DNA of 17,888 bases from positions 1 through 17,888 of the forward strand of contig CAZILN010000124.1 in the NCBI GenBank assembly GCA_964540005.1. Direction: 5' to 3'. This DNA is from CAZILN01 sp964540005 (GTDB lineage Bacteria > Bacteroidota > Bacteroidia > Bacteroidales > SM23-62). Shown here one piece after another: positions 7,987 through 15,277 of the stretch. The notes below the pieces were generated by a model that saw only the letters and a list, made by a program, of their open reading frames with translations, was not told the origin of the DNA and made no database searches. The stretch's first letter is position 1. Every line of letters starts with the position of its first letter. The position numbers and the translations under genes are program-made.

Positions 7987-8280
7987 ACTAAAACCGCTTA
8001 CCGCGGTAATTTCCGCAGCTTGCTAGATCTATTTGTGGAGGTTATCCCCAACCAAATGATCCGTTACCGTGTTCGTTTCCCCGTTTCAATCATCGCCCCC
8101 GAAAACCGTTTCGAATTCAAGCCCTTAGGAAAAAACCGTTGCCGGTTTACAGCCTATGGGTGTATTCGGATGCCTATGTGGCTATTCCTAAAATCCCATC
8201 CGGCCCACGCAGGCAAGCTCAGGGGTTCGATGAAGCACATGAAGGAAGAGGGAGAGAGCCTTAGACGAATGGCTGAGTAA
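7987..8280 (+). pseudogene. SRPBCC (START-like) domain fragment, 5' part missing
   Basis: The frame is open from 7987, but no ATG is available until inside the domain. A TTG at 8020 would give 86 residues. The readable part (VEVIPNQMIRYRVRFP, ENRFEFKPLGKNRCRFTAYG, then LRGSMKHMKEEGESLRRMAE) matches the second half of an SRPBCC protein: two strands, then the long C-terminal helix ending in L-x-x-M-A-E. Full proteins of the family are about 140-160 residues, so the first half is absent. These are ligand-binding helix-grip proteins with many roles, so no substrate can be inferred. A perfect 12-base palindrome, TTACCGCGGTAA (7998-8009), lies at the broken end. It is likely a decayed accessory gene. 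A short true gene with a TTG start is the alternative. Confidence 0.45.
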
Positions 8281-8337
8281 CTGTATGTCAAGCTGGCAGC
8301 AGATCCACCTAATAAGTCAATACAATGCGAACCTGGG

Positions 8338-8367
8338 TTTTGGTGTCATATAAAATAAGTATATTGC
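8338..8367 (+). promoter_or_regulatory. Candidate Bacteroidota promoter for the esterase gene
   Basis: TTTTGG (8338-8343) and TATATTGC (8360-8367) approximate the Bacteroidota -33 (TTTG) and -7 (TAnnTTTG) elements, with 17 bases between TTTG and the -7 box and 25 bases to the ATG. The -7 box lacks one T and the spacing is slightly short, so this is tentative. Confidence 0.3.
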
Positions 8368-8392
8368 AATCAATAATTACAATTTCAATAAC

Positions 8393-9181
8393 ATGAAACC
8401 ATTAAGATATTATATGCTCGTTTTGTTTCTATCCTCAATAGCATTTATAGCTAGAGCTCAAAACGGAGTCGAAATAAGTGATACGATTTATTCGGAAATA
8501 CTGAATGAGAAAAGAGCCATTGATATTAGGCTGCCTATGGGATATGAGGCTGAGTCGACAGAAAGATATGATGTTATCTACATTCTTGATGGTGAGTGGA
8601 ATATGGATAATTTTTCATTTATCCATAGTTTTGCCATGGAAGACGAATTTGTTCCAAAAGTAATTCTTGTTTCCTTGCCCAATACATATATAGATGGACA
8701 AAATATGCGCGACAGAGATTTCTTGCCATTAGAAATGAAAGATAATGAGCGGGCAGGAGGCGCAGATGAATTTATTGATTTCCTGAAAAAAGAGGTAATT
8801 CCATATATCGATGATAATTACTCAACTAACAGTGTAAATAGCTTATACGGGCATTCATACGGAGGATTGTTTTCAATGTATACTCTACTTTCCGAACCGG
8901 ACTTATTCGAAAATTATTATTGTACAGATCCGCCTCTGGGATGGAAAAACGGATACTTGAAAAAGATTGCCAAAGATTTGTTTGCAAAAGTTCCAGAACT
9001 GGAAAAGAAATTATGGATTGCAGGCACTTCACGTAATTCAAGCATAAATGATATGAGTAAATTCCTGGAGAAAAACGCACCGAAAAAACTAACATGGCAA
9101 ACAGCCACATATCCAAACGAAAAACATAACTCTGTGAGACTTAAAGGTATTTATGATGGGATAAAATTCTGTTATAAGTAG
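8393..9181 (+). CDS. Secreted alpha/beta-hydrolase esterase (CE1-like)
   Basis: The 262-residue protein has a cleavable signal peptide (hydrophobic residues 6-20, cleavage near ARAQ). The rest is the putative-esterase fold (PF00756, esterase D / CE1 type). Visible motifs are VIYILDGE (62-68), the nucleophile elbow GHSYGG with Ser155, and a late histidine at position 245 (NEKHNS) as candidate catalytic His. Relatives remove acetyl or feruloyl groups from xylan, or cleave siderophore esters. Among xylanases and an arabinofuranosidase, xylan deacetylation or feruloyl removal is the natural guess, but the substrate is not shown by sequence. No lipobox, so it is probably periplasmic or secreted. 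It appears to be transcribed alone, with a possible promoter at 8338-8367. Confidence 0.78.
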   Translation: MKPLRYYMLVLFLSSIAFIARAQNGVEISDTIYSEILNEKRAIDIRLPMGYEAESTERYDVIYILDGEWNMDNFSFIHSFAMEDEFVPKVILVSLPNTYIDGQNMRDRDFLPLEMKDNERAGGADEFIDFLKKEVIPYIDDNYSTNSVNSLYGHSYGGLFSMYTLLSEPDLFENYYCTDPPLGWKNGYLKKIAKDLFAKVPELEKKLWIAGTSRNSSINDMSKFLEKNAPKKLTWQTATYPNEKHNSVRLKGIYDGIKFCYK

Positions 9182-9301
9182 TATTTGAATCAATACATAA
9201 CAGATCGCTGCACTGGTTTTTAACTCCACTACCTTCCGCAATCACTAATGAATTCCACCATTTTATACCATGGGTTGATGGGTAATATAAGAACAGTCTA
9301 A

Positions 9302-9646
9302 ATGGCTACCGAAGAGAGCTTTGTCAAGAACGTGATGGACCAGGCAAATCTGGGATCGCGTTTTACATACCGTAAGATGTTTGGTGAATATGGATTCCAT
9401 CTTGACGGCAAGTTTGTTGCGTTGGCCTGCGATAATAGTTACTTCATCAAGCATACAGGGGCGATTTCGGAGAATGGACTCGAGCTTCCAGCCCGGGCCC
9501 CGTATCCAGGTGCCAAGCCATATCCGGTGGCAGATGAATTGCTTGATAACCCGGAAGTTTTAACGCGTGTGCTTCTCGATACCGCCGCATCTCTTCCAAA
9601 GCCCAGGCCGAAGCGTTCAACAAATCGAAAGATTCGAAAACGATAG
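9302..9646 (+). CDS. TfoX N-terminal domain protein
   Basis: The 114-residue protein matches the TfoX/Sxy N-terminal domain. It begins with a helix (ESFVKNVMDQA), then the hallmark YRKMFGEYGFHLDGKFVALACDNSYFIK, where a conserved K-M-F-G-x-Y-G is followed by the strand F-x-L-x-x-D. The C-terminal TfoX domain is absent, so it is not a full competence regulator. Such stand-alone domains are widespread and of unknown role. The tail is basic (KPRPKRSTNRKIRKR). Its composition is visibly more GC-rich than the AT-rich esterase gene before it. Eleven bases after its stop comes the attC-like palindrome at 9658. Free-standing TfoX-N genes are frequent passengers of gene cassettes, which fits an acquired origin. 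Confidence 0.82.
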   Translation: MATEESFVKNVMDQANLGSRFTYRKMFGEYGFHLDGKFVALACDNSYFIKHTGAISENGLELPARAPYPGAKPYPVADELLDNPEVLTRVLLDTAASLPKPRPKRSTNRKIRKR

Positions 9647-9657
9647 TCGGTTGGCAT

Positions 9658-9715
9658 CTTACAAATCGCCCCAGTCCACCGCCCCGCGAACGGTGACTGA
9701 GTAATACCGTTAGCC
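9658..9715 (+). repeat. attC-like imperfect palindrome (copy 1)
   Basis: The left end CTTACAAATCGCCC is followed by a stem, CAGTC-[C]-ACCG (9672-9681) with CGGT-GACTG (9691-9699), which has one unpaired C at 9677 and a 9-base loop. Then come four bases, ATACC (9704-9708) and GTTAGCC (9709-9715). The right end is close to the integron core site GTTRRRY. The left partner should read TAAC but reads TTAC, so one core site is decayed. It lies just after the TfoX-N gene, where a cassette's recombination site would be. A similar copy lies at 12855. Confidence 0.5.
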
Positions 9716-9852
9716 AGATAGAATAAGGTGTAAAGCAAACTTAAATTTATTATAAGTATTACAAAAGGAGACACTTTCTTTATCCCGTTACTAAAGATTA
9801 CTTTAATGATGTATTTTAGATCTTCAAATAACCAATATAAGAGAAAAGAAAA

Positions 9853-11091
9853 ATGAAAAAGATTTCAATATTCATTTTAATCCTTCTTTGCGTCGTACCT
9901 TCTGTCAAGGCACAGGTAGACTTTATCTGGGGTAAACAGTTTGGTGCTGCAGAGGACGACAAACCCAGAAATTTAGTTACTGATAAATTTGGTAACATAT
10001 ATGTATTCGGCAAAACCAAAAGCAAAATCGGAGAAAATAGCTATGGCAAGGAAGATGGTTTTGTGGTTAAACTCGATAGTACGGCAAGGCTAATTTGGAA
10101 AACACAAATTGGAACCAGGGAAAATGATGATCTTCTGAAGGGTGTAACTGATGAAATGGGGAATCTGTATATAACAGGATATGCAGGCGTCATGAGCGAG
10201 GATGTTACCAGCATGAATATCCTGGTTGTTAAGCTTAGCAAGGATGGAAAAACAATCTGGCAAAAACAGTTCGGAACAGAGAGTGATGATTTGGGAATAG
10301 GCATAGCTGTTTCAGACGAAGGGCATATTTATGTCATTGGACAGACAAGAGGAAAAATGGGAGATCATTCCTATGGAGAGGAAGACTGCGTTGTTCTTCA
10401 TTTGAATAATGATGGCTCCCAGCTAAATGTTACCCAATTCGGTACGCCGGGTTATGATGTCGGATCTGCAATTTCAGTAAAAAATGATTCTGAAATATTG
10501 ATTTGCGGGGGAACGACAGGAGATTTAGTAAAGACGAATGCAGGTATGGTAGATATTTTCTGGGGAATACTCACCAAAGATCTCAATATCAAAACCTTGA
10601 TGCAGCATGGAACAGAAGAGAGGGACGGTGTTAGTAATATATTTACTGATAGTAAAGACAACATTTATATTGTAGGCAGTACAGCGGGAAACATGGGGGC
10701 TGTGCCAGTTGGCGATATGGATTGCTTTATTCAAAAGTTAAACACAAAAGGTGAGGTTATCTGGTCAAAGCAATTTGGAACGAGCAGCTGGGATGGCGTG
10801 CACGGTCTCGCTCTTTTTGATGATAATACCATTCTGGTGAGTGGTTGTTTAAACTATCCTGCCTGCAGGTCATTTTGCAGGATGTACGACAAAGATGGAA
10901 ATCTTATCTGGAATACAAATAATGTTATACAGGGAGAGGGCGGCGGGACATGCGGTAAGACTATTTGTGTTGACGCCAAAGGGAATATTTACCATACAGG
11001 TTATACTGGCGCTAGTATGTTCTCCGAATTACAGGGGGAGCATGATGTATTTGTTGTTAAATTCAAATTGGATGATAAAATCACTAAATAA
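9853..11091 (+). CDS. Secreted SBBP-repeat beta-propeller protein
   Basis: The 412-residue protein has a Sec signal peptide (MKKISIFILILLCVV, cleavage near VKAQ) and is otherwise built of repeats of about 55-60 residues. Each contains W-x-K-Q-F-G-T, an acidic D-D or D-G, G-N-x-Y-x-x-G-x-T and D-x-F-V-x-K-L, as in SBBP (seven-bladed beta-propeller) repeats. Clear copies begin at FIWGKQFGA, IWKTQIGT, IWQKQFGT and VIWSKQFGT. Members are periplasmic or surface proteins, presumably for binding, without known catalysis. No C-terminal sorting domain is obvious. Its 3' end is followed after 43 bases by the GH8 gene, so the two may be co-transcribed. A role in glycan binding is only suggested by position. 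The 5' region (9716-9852) shows no clear promoter. Confidence 0.8.
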   Translation: MKKISIFILILLCVVPSVKAQVDFIWGKQFGAAEDDKPRNLVTDKFGNIYVFGKTKSKIGENSYGKEDGFVVKLDSTARLIWKTQIGTRENDDLLKGVTDEMGNLYITGYAGVMSEDVTSMNILVVKLSKDGKTIWQKQFGTESDDLGIGIAVSDEGHIYVIGQTRGKMGDHSYGEEDCVVLHLNNDGSQLNVTQFGTPGYDVGSAISVKNDSEILICGGTTGDLVKTNAGMVDIFWGILTKDLNIKTLMQHGTEERDGVSNIFTDSKDNIYIVGSTAGNMGAVPVGDMDCFIQKLNTKGEVIWSKQFGTSSWDGVHGLALFDDNTILVSGCLNYPACRSFCRMYDKDGNLIWNTNNVIQGEGGGTCGKTICVDAKGNIYHTGYTGASMFSELQGEHDVFVVKFKLDDKITK

Positions 11092-11134
11092 TGGAAGCAG
11101 AAACCATAAAACTCTAAATGATAGGTCCGTGTAT

Positions 11135-12436
11135 ATGAAAAGAATTGTTCTATTAATTGCGATTTTCGCTCTGTGTTTCTTTATAGAGGGGATACCGGTA
11201 GATTACTGCGATAAGGATGTGAATGATCATCGCGGTAAAATGATACCCTGGGAACAAGGTGCCTGGGAAACGGGCGAGTACCGCAATGTGTTTCTGGAAG
11301 CAGGGTATAAACAGGAAGAGATTGATGTGAAACTGACCAAAGCCTACTATGATGTCTTTGAAGGACCGAACAGGGTTTATTTTGATGTGGGTGATTCAAT
11401 GGCATATATTTCTGACTTGAAGAACCACGATGCTCGTACTGAAGGCCTCTCTTACGGAATGATGGTGGCAGTCCAACTGAACAAGAAAGAAGTTTTTGAC
11501 CGCTTATGGCGCTGGACTAAAAAATACATGCAGCATCAGGGAGGACCCCGTGATGGTTACTTCGCATGGTCGGTTAATCCTGAGACAGGAAAACATAATT
11601 CGGAAGGAACGGCTTCCGACGGTGAATTGTATTTTGTTACTGATTTGTTATTTGCGTCAAATCGTTGGGGGAATGATACGGACATTGACTATTACGCAGA
11701 GGCCAGAAGAATCCTGGATGCGATGTGGAGCAAAGACGGTTCGGAGGGAATAAATAATATCATCAATGTGGAACACAAACAAATTAGTTTCGTTCCCGAG
11801 TCCGAAAGATATCACCTGACTGATCCTTCCTACCATTTGCCTGCATTTTTTGAAATATGGGCTGAGTATGCCAATGATGGTCATGAACAATTTTATCGTG
11901 ACTGTGCTGATACGACACGTGTCTTTCTGCGTAGAGTATGCCATCCTGAAACCGGACTAAATCCGGATTATTCTGAATACAGCGGAAAACCTCCATCAGG
12001 AATTGGAAGGCGTGCTGCTTTCCGGTATGACTCCTGGAGAGTGCCGATGAATATTGCCATGGATTATTCGTGGTTTGCAAAGGATAAAGAATGGCAAACG
12101 GACTATTGCAAAAGGATTCAGAACTTCCTGTTTTGCAGGGGGATCGATACTTTTGAAGACCAGTTTAATGTGGATGGGACACTTCCTGAATGGATTCTCC
12201 CTGCAGGCGGATACCGACAACTGCGGCATTCTCTTGGCCTGGTTGCTACTTCTGCCGCGGCATCCATTATGGGCAACCAGGCGATAAGCTGGAAATTTGT
12301 CGATGCAGTGTGGAATGCTACATTGGAACCTTATGAGGATGGATATTATGATCCATATTATGACGGGTTGTTGTATCTTTTCAGTTTGATGCACTTAAGT
12401 GGTAATTACCGGATCATAATCCCTGAGATGAATTAA
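11135..12436 (+). CDS. GH8 glycoside hydrolase, reducing-end xylose-releasing exo-oligoxylanase type
   Basis: The 433-residue protein is a GH8 enzyme most like Rex (EC 3.2.1.156), which removes xylose from the reducing end of xylo-oligosaccharides. It has the general acid Glu103 in RTEGLSYGMM and the likely base Asp299 in RYDSWRVPMN. Typical GH8 stretches are DGYFAWSVNP, SEGTASDGELYFVTDLLFAS, DPSYHLPAFFEIWA and LVATSAAA. The N-terminal 20 residues are hydrophobic (MKRIVLLIAIFALCFFIEG), suggesting export to the periplasm, though no good cleavage site or lipobox is seen. The frame stays open upstream to 10895, but that part overlaps the preceding SBBP gene and encodes no signal, so I start at 11135. 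Position among xylan enzymes supports xylo-oligosaccharides rather than chitosan, cellulose or beta-glucan as substrate. The next gene starts 5 bases after its stop. Confidence 0.87.
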   Translation: MKRIVLLIAIFALCFFIEGIPVDYCDKDVNDHRGKMIPWEQGAWETGEYRNVFLEAGYKQEEIDVKLTKAYYDVFEGPNRVYFDVGDSMAYISDLKNHDARTEGLSYGMMVAVQLNKKEVFDRLWRWTKKYMQHQGGPRDGYFAWSVNPETGKHNSEGTASDGELYFVTDLLFASNRWGNDTDIDYYAEARRILDAMWSKDGSEGINNIINVEHKQISFVPESERYHLTDPSYHLPAFFEIWAEYANDGHEQFYRDCADTTRVFLRRVCHPETGLNPDYSEYSGKPPSGIGRRAAFRYDSWRVPMNIAMDYSWFAKDKEWQTDYCKRIQNFLFCRGIDTFEDQFNVDGTLPEWILPAGGYRQLRHSLGLVATSAAASIMGNQAISWKFVDAVWNATLEPYEDGYYDPYYDGLLYLFSLMHLSGNYRIIIPEMN

Positions 12437-12441
12437 TCCCA

Positions 12442-12858
12442 ATGGCAAAAAGGTCATCATCAGAAATAAAAGCTATCAAAGGCATCATCCGTGCAATCAA
12501 CGAGCGATGGAGGCAGAAAGATTACGAAGGCATTGGCGAATTCCTGGCAGACGATGTGGTCGTTGCTCCGCCGCAATCAGATGAACGAATCCTTGGCCGT
12601 GACGCGTACGTGCAGTCGTATCGGGACTATGATCAATCAGTTGAGACTCTGAAATATCAGTCCGGCGATCCAAATGTTGACCTTGTGGGGAATACTGCCA
12701 TTGCGGTTTGTCCGTTCGAGGTCATATACAAACTCAGGGGAAAGAAGTATCATGAGAAGGGGAAAAACATGCTTGTTTTCTCGCTCTCTCGTGGCAGGTG
12801 GACAATCGTGTGGAGAACGATGCAGATTGATGAGGCTGTAAATAAGAGTGCCGGCTAA
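12442..12858 (+). CDS. NTF2-like / SnoaL-like (DUF4440-type) small protein
   Basis: The 138-residue protein has the cone-shaped NTF2-like fold pattern: an N-terminal helix (EIKAIKGIIRAINERWRQKDYEGIGEFLADDVVVAPP), a loop with GRDAYVQSYRDY, then four strands ending in the typical RGRWTIVWRTMQID. Members are either small enzymes or binding proteins. No catalytic residues can be assigned. It lacks a signal peptide, so it is cytoplasmic. It starts 5 bases after the GH8 stop, which suggests co-transcription, although its role is unrelated as far as can be seen. Its stop TAA lies inside the attC-like element at 12855, as happens in integron cassettes. The gene type is a common cassette passenger. 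Confidence 0.8.
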   Translation: MAKRSSSEIKAIKGIIRAINERWRQKDYEGIGEFLADDVVVAPPQSDERILGRDAYVQSYRDYDQSVETLKYQSGDPNVDLVGNTAIAVCPFEVIYKLRGKKYHEKGKNMLVFSLSRGRWTIVWRTMQIDEAVNKSAG

Positions 12859-12910
12859 CAAAGCCTCTGAAACGAAGCTTTACAGCTCGTTTCAATGCAT
12901 ACCTTAGAAC
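12855..12910 (+). repeat. attC-like imperfect palindrome (copy 2)
   Basis: CTAACAAAGCCTC (12855-12867, containing the preceding stop codon) is followed by the stem TGAAACGA-[A]-GC (12868-12878) with GC-TCGTTTCA (12885-12894), which has one bulged A and a TTTACA loop. Then come four bases, ATACC (12899-12903) and TTAGAAC. CTAA and TTAG are complementary and lie nine bases outside the stem on both sides. The left core GGCTAAC fits attC sites, and TAACAAA also begins the Vibrio repeats. The right core has lost its G. It shares both outer arms with the element at 9658, but the stems differ in sequence. Confidence 0.52.
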
Positions 12911-12939
12911 TATGTCGAATTACGTAAAGGATAACAAGA

Positions 12940-13494
12940 ATGGGTAAAGTACTTGTTTTGTATTACAGCCAGGGCGGGAATACAGAGAAGATGGCACAGC
13001 TTGTGGCCGAAGGTGTCAATGAGATACCGGGCATTGAGGTGAGGCTAAAGTCAGTCCTTATAGCCAATCGCGATGACATATATTGGTGTGACGGCCTGGC
13101 CCTTGGCTCACCAACCTATTTAGGAACGGTTTCATCAACCATGAAAAAGTTTTGGGAAGAACTTCTCCCGGATTGGCAAAAACTGGATGGCAAGATTGGC
13201 TGTGCGTATAGTTCTCAGGGAGGTTGGGGTGGTGGAGCGGAACTGACATGCCAGGTACTGGCGACGATCATGATGAATTACGGTTTTTTGGTGTTTGGAG
13301 TGACTGATTATTCCGGTCATCAATTTACCGCACACTATGGAGCAACACAGGCAGGTGAGCCCCGGGAAGAGAAACAAATCGAAGCATGTCGGCGACTCGG
13401 AAAACGTCTCGCTGAATGGGTGGCGGTCTTCATCGACGGCCGTAAAGAGTTGCATCCGCTTTCAGGAAAGTACAAAAGAAATCCGCAGGATTGA
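12940..13494 (+). CDS. Flavodoxin-family protein (WrbA/NAD(P)H-quinone reductase-like)
   Basis: The 184-residue protein has a flavodoxin fold. It begins with the FMN phosphate loop YYSQGGNTEKMA (residues 8-19). The second FMN loop is the WrbA-like GSPTYLGTVSSTMKKFWEE (56-74), and a third, YSSQGGWGGGAE, follows near residue 90. Such proteins bind FMN and pass two electrons from NAD(P)H to quinones or other acceptors. The C-terminal tail after RLAEWVAVF is polar and of no known function. No signal peptide, so it is cytoplasmic. It lies 29 bases after the attC-like repeat. It stands apart from the xylan genes in function. Full-length WrbA is about 200 residues, so this is slightly short but complete. 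Confidence 0.85.
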   Translation: MGKVLVLYYSQGGNTEKMAQLVAEGVNEIPGIEVRLKSVLIANRDDIYWCDGLALGSPTYLGTVSSTMKKFWEELLPDWQKLDGKIGCAYSSQGGWGGGAELTCQVLATIMMNYGFLVFGVTDYSGHQFTAHYGATQAGEPREEKQIEACRRLGKRLAEWVAVFIDGRKELHPLSGKYKRNPQD

Positions 13495-13557
13495 TGTATT
13501 GAAGCGATACGGAGAGAGGCGGGGAGGAGCGGAGCAAAATAGGTGTTAAATAAAAAG

Positions 13558-14100
13558 ATGAAAGAAAATGATATAAGAAATCTAGTTGGATGCTGTGGAA
13601 TATTTTGCGGATTATGTAACAAATTCCAATCGAATGCACCGAGTAGGTGCATAGGATGTAAATTGGGTGAACAGCATTCATGGTGCAGTATTTGGAATTG
13701 CTGTGTAAAGAAACATGGATTTGAAACCTGTGCAGAGTGTAGCGAGATATTTAAATGTACAATCTTTATTAGAAGAAAAGTATCGGAATGGTTCCCTGCT
13801 GCGGATAATTTACAACAAATTAAAAAAGCTGGTTCAGAAAATTGGTTAATAAATCAACAAGAACGCCTGCAATTGGTTGAGAAATTACTCCAAAAATATA
13901 ATGAAGGTCGTTCACTGAGTTTTTATTGCAAAGTATGTTCAAGAATGCCTGTGGAATTAATTAATAGTGCAATTAAAGAATCAAAGGGAAAGTACACTAG
14001 TAAAAAAATAGATAAGGCAGATGTAAAATCAAGGGCGAAAATCTTAAAGGAGACTATTGAAGACATGGCAATAAAAATCGATATAAATTTAAAACAATGA
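13558..14100 (+). CDS. DUF3795 cysteine-rich protein
   Basis: From ATG 13558 the protein has 180 residues. It matches DUF3795 in its cysteine pattern: the opening LVGCCGIFCGLC, then CIGC, WCSIWNCC and CAECSEIFKC. The arrangement suggests metal or Fe-S binding, but no biochemical role is known for the family. The second half (from about residue 90) is helical and rich in lysine. A GTG at 13543 would add five residues. I prefer ATG because family members begin just before the LVGxCGxxC motif. The gene is AT-rich compared with the flavodoxin gene before it. Its TGA overlaps the xylanase ATG by four bases (ATGA), so the two are probably translated together. Confidence 0.8.
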   Translation: MKENDIRNLVGCCGIFCGLCNKFQSNAPSRCIGCKLGEQHSWCSIWNCCVKKHGFETCAECSEIFKCTIFIRRKVSEWFPAADNLQQIKKAGSENWLINQQERLQLVEKLLQKYNEGRSLSFYCKVCSRMPVELINSAIKESKGKYTSKKIDKADVKSRAKILKETIEDMAIKIDINLKQ

Positions 14101-15245
14101 AAAAATCCATTCTGCTTTTAAGTATAACTCTGCTACTTGGGCGATGTACACAAACAGAACCCGAACAATTCACAGCATCTTTGCAGGAAGCATACAGAGA
14201 TGCTTTCTTAATTGGAAGTTCGGCCAATCGGGCAATAGTTACTAAAGACAAAGCTACCCAGGATATTGTTCTGCGGCATTTTAATACTGTCACTGCTGAA
14301 AATGCAATGAAGGCAGGGCCGATCAATCCACAACCTGGTGTCTACAACTTTGATCCGGCAGATGAATTTGTTGATTTTGGAGAAAAAAATAACATGTTCA
14401 TAATTGGTCATACATTGGTTTGGCATAATCAAACACCCATCTGGTTTTTCCAGGATGATAATGGAAATCCATGTACTCGGGAAGCCCTGATCGAACGAAT
14501 GCGCAATCACATAGAAACAGTAGCAGGAAGGTATGCCGGAAGAGTTCACGCATGGGATGTCGTAAATGAGGTGATAGACGATGATGGTTCCTACAGGTCT
14601 ACAACCTGGGTCGATGGCATCGGAGATGGCGATGAACTCGTAAAACTAGCCTTCAAGTTTGCAAGTGAATATGCGCCTGATGCCGAGTTGTATTATAATG
14701 ATTTCAATGCATGGCGACCTGCCAAAAGAGATGGAATTGTACGACTTGTCAAAATGTTGCAGGAAGAAGGTATTCGAATTGATGGTGTTGGTATTCAAGG
14801 TCATTGGGGACTCAATTATCCAAAAACTGAGTACATCGAAGCTGCTGTTGATGCATATGCCTCATTGGGTGTAAAAGTTATGATAACCGAATTGGATGTG
14901 GATGTCTTACCCTTAACTAAAGAAGGTCAGATCATTGGCAGGGGGATGAGCGACAAGCAGTTTCAATTAGAAGAATTCAAGGAGTTTTTAGATCCCTATG
15001 CTGACGGTATTCCGGATGAAGTGCAACAACAGCTTACTGAGCGTTACACTGAGTTATTCAGGATATTCTATAGCAAGCGGGATAAGATCGACCGTGTAAC
15101 TTTATGGGGAGTGCATGATGGTATGTCATGGAAGAATGGCTACCCGATACCAGGAAGAACTAATTACCCATTGCTGTTCGATAGAGATAAACAGGCCAAG
15201 CCTGCCTTCAACGCTGTTTTGAGCATACCGCAAAATATGAACTAA
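14097..15245 (+). CDS. GH10 endo-1,4-beta-xylanase, putative lipoprotein
   Basis: The 382-residue protein is a complete single-domain GH10 xylanase, cutting the xylan backbone internally by a retaining mechanism. The acid/base is Glu158 in WDVVNEV and the nucleophile Glu265 in ITELDV. Further family landmarks are TAENAMK (67-73), GHTLVWHNQTPIWF (104-117), YYNDFN (199-204) and LWGVHDGMSW (336-345). The signal peptide ends in LLLGRC, so Cys17 may be lipidated, but Arg at the -1 position is unusual for a lipobox. Surface or periplasmic anchoring is therefore likely but not certain. The gene is coupled to the DUF3795 gene by an ATGA overlap. It precedes the GH51 gene by 32 bases, and the two enzymes act on the same polymer. 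No CBM is attached. Confidence 0.95.
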   Translation: MKKSILLLSITLLLGRCTQTEPEQFTASLQEAYRDAFLIGSSANRAIVTKDKATQDIVLRHFNTVTAENAMKAGPINPQPGVYNFDPADEFVDFGEKNNMFIIGHTLVWHNQTPIWFFQDDNGNPCTREALIERMRNHIETVAGRYAGRVHAWDVVNEVIDDDGSYRSTTWVDGIGDGDELVKLAFKFASEYAPDAELYYNDFNAWRPAKRDGIVRLVKMLQEEGIRIDGVGIQGHWGLNYPKTEYIEAAVDAYASLGVKVMITELDVDVLPLTKEGQIIGRGMSDKQFQLEEFKEFLDPYADGIPDEVQQQLTERYTELFRIFYSKRDKIDRVTLWGVHDGMSWKNGYPIPGRTNYPLLFDRDKQAKPAFNAVLSIPQNMN

Positions 15246-15277
15246 AATCTTGTTTACACTAATACATCAAAAGGAAA

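Noticed and set aside
9716..9852. Promoter for the SBBP gene (TATTTTAG near 9810)
   Set aside because: There is no TTTG element at the right distance and the match to TAnnTTTG is poor.
10895..11134. 80-codon N-terminal extension of the GH8 reading frame
   Set aside because: It overlaps the SBBP gene in another frame. The true start at 11135 is followed directly by a hydrophobic signal.
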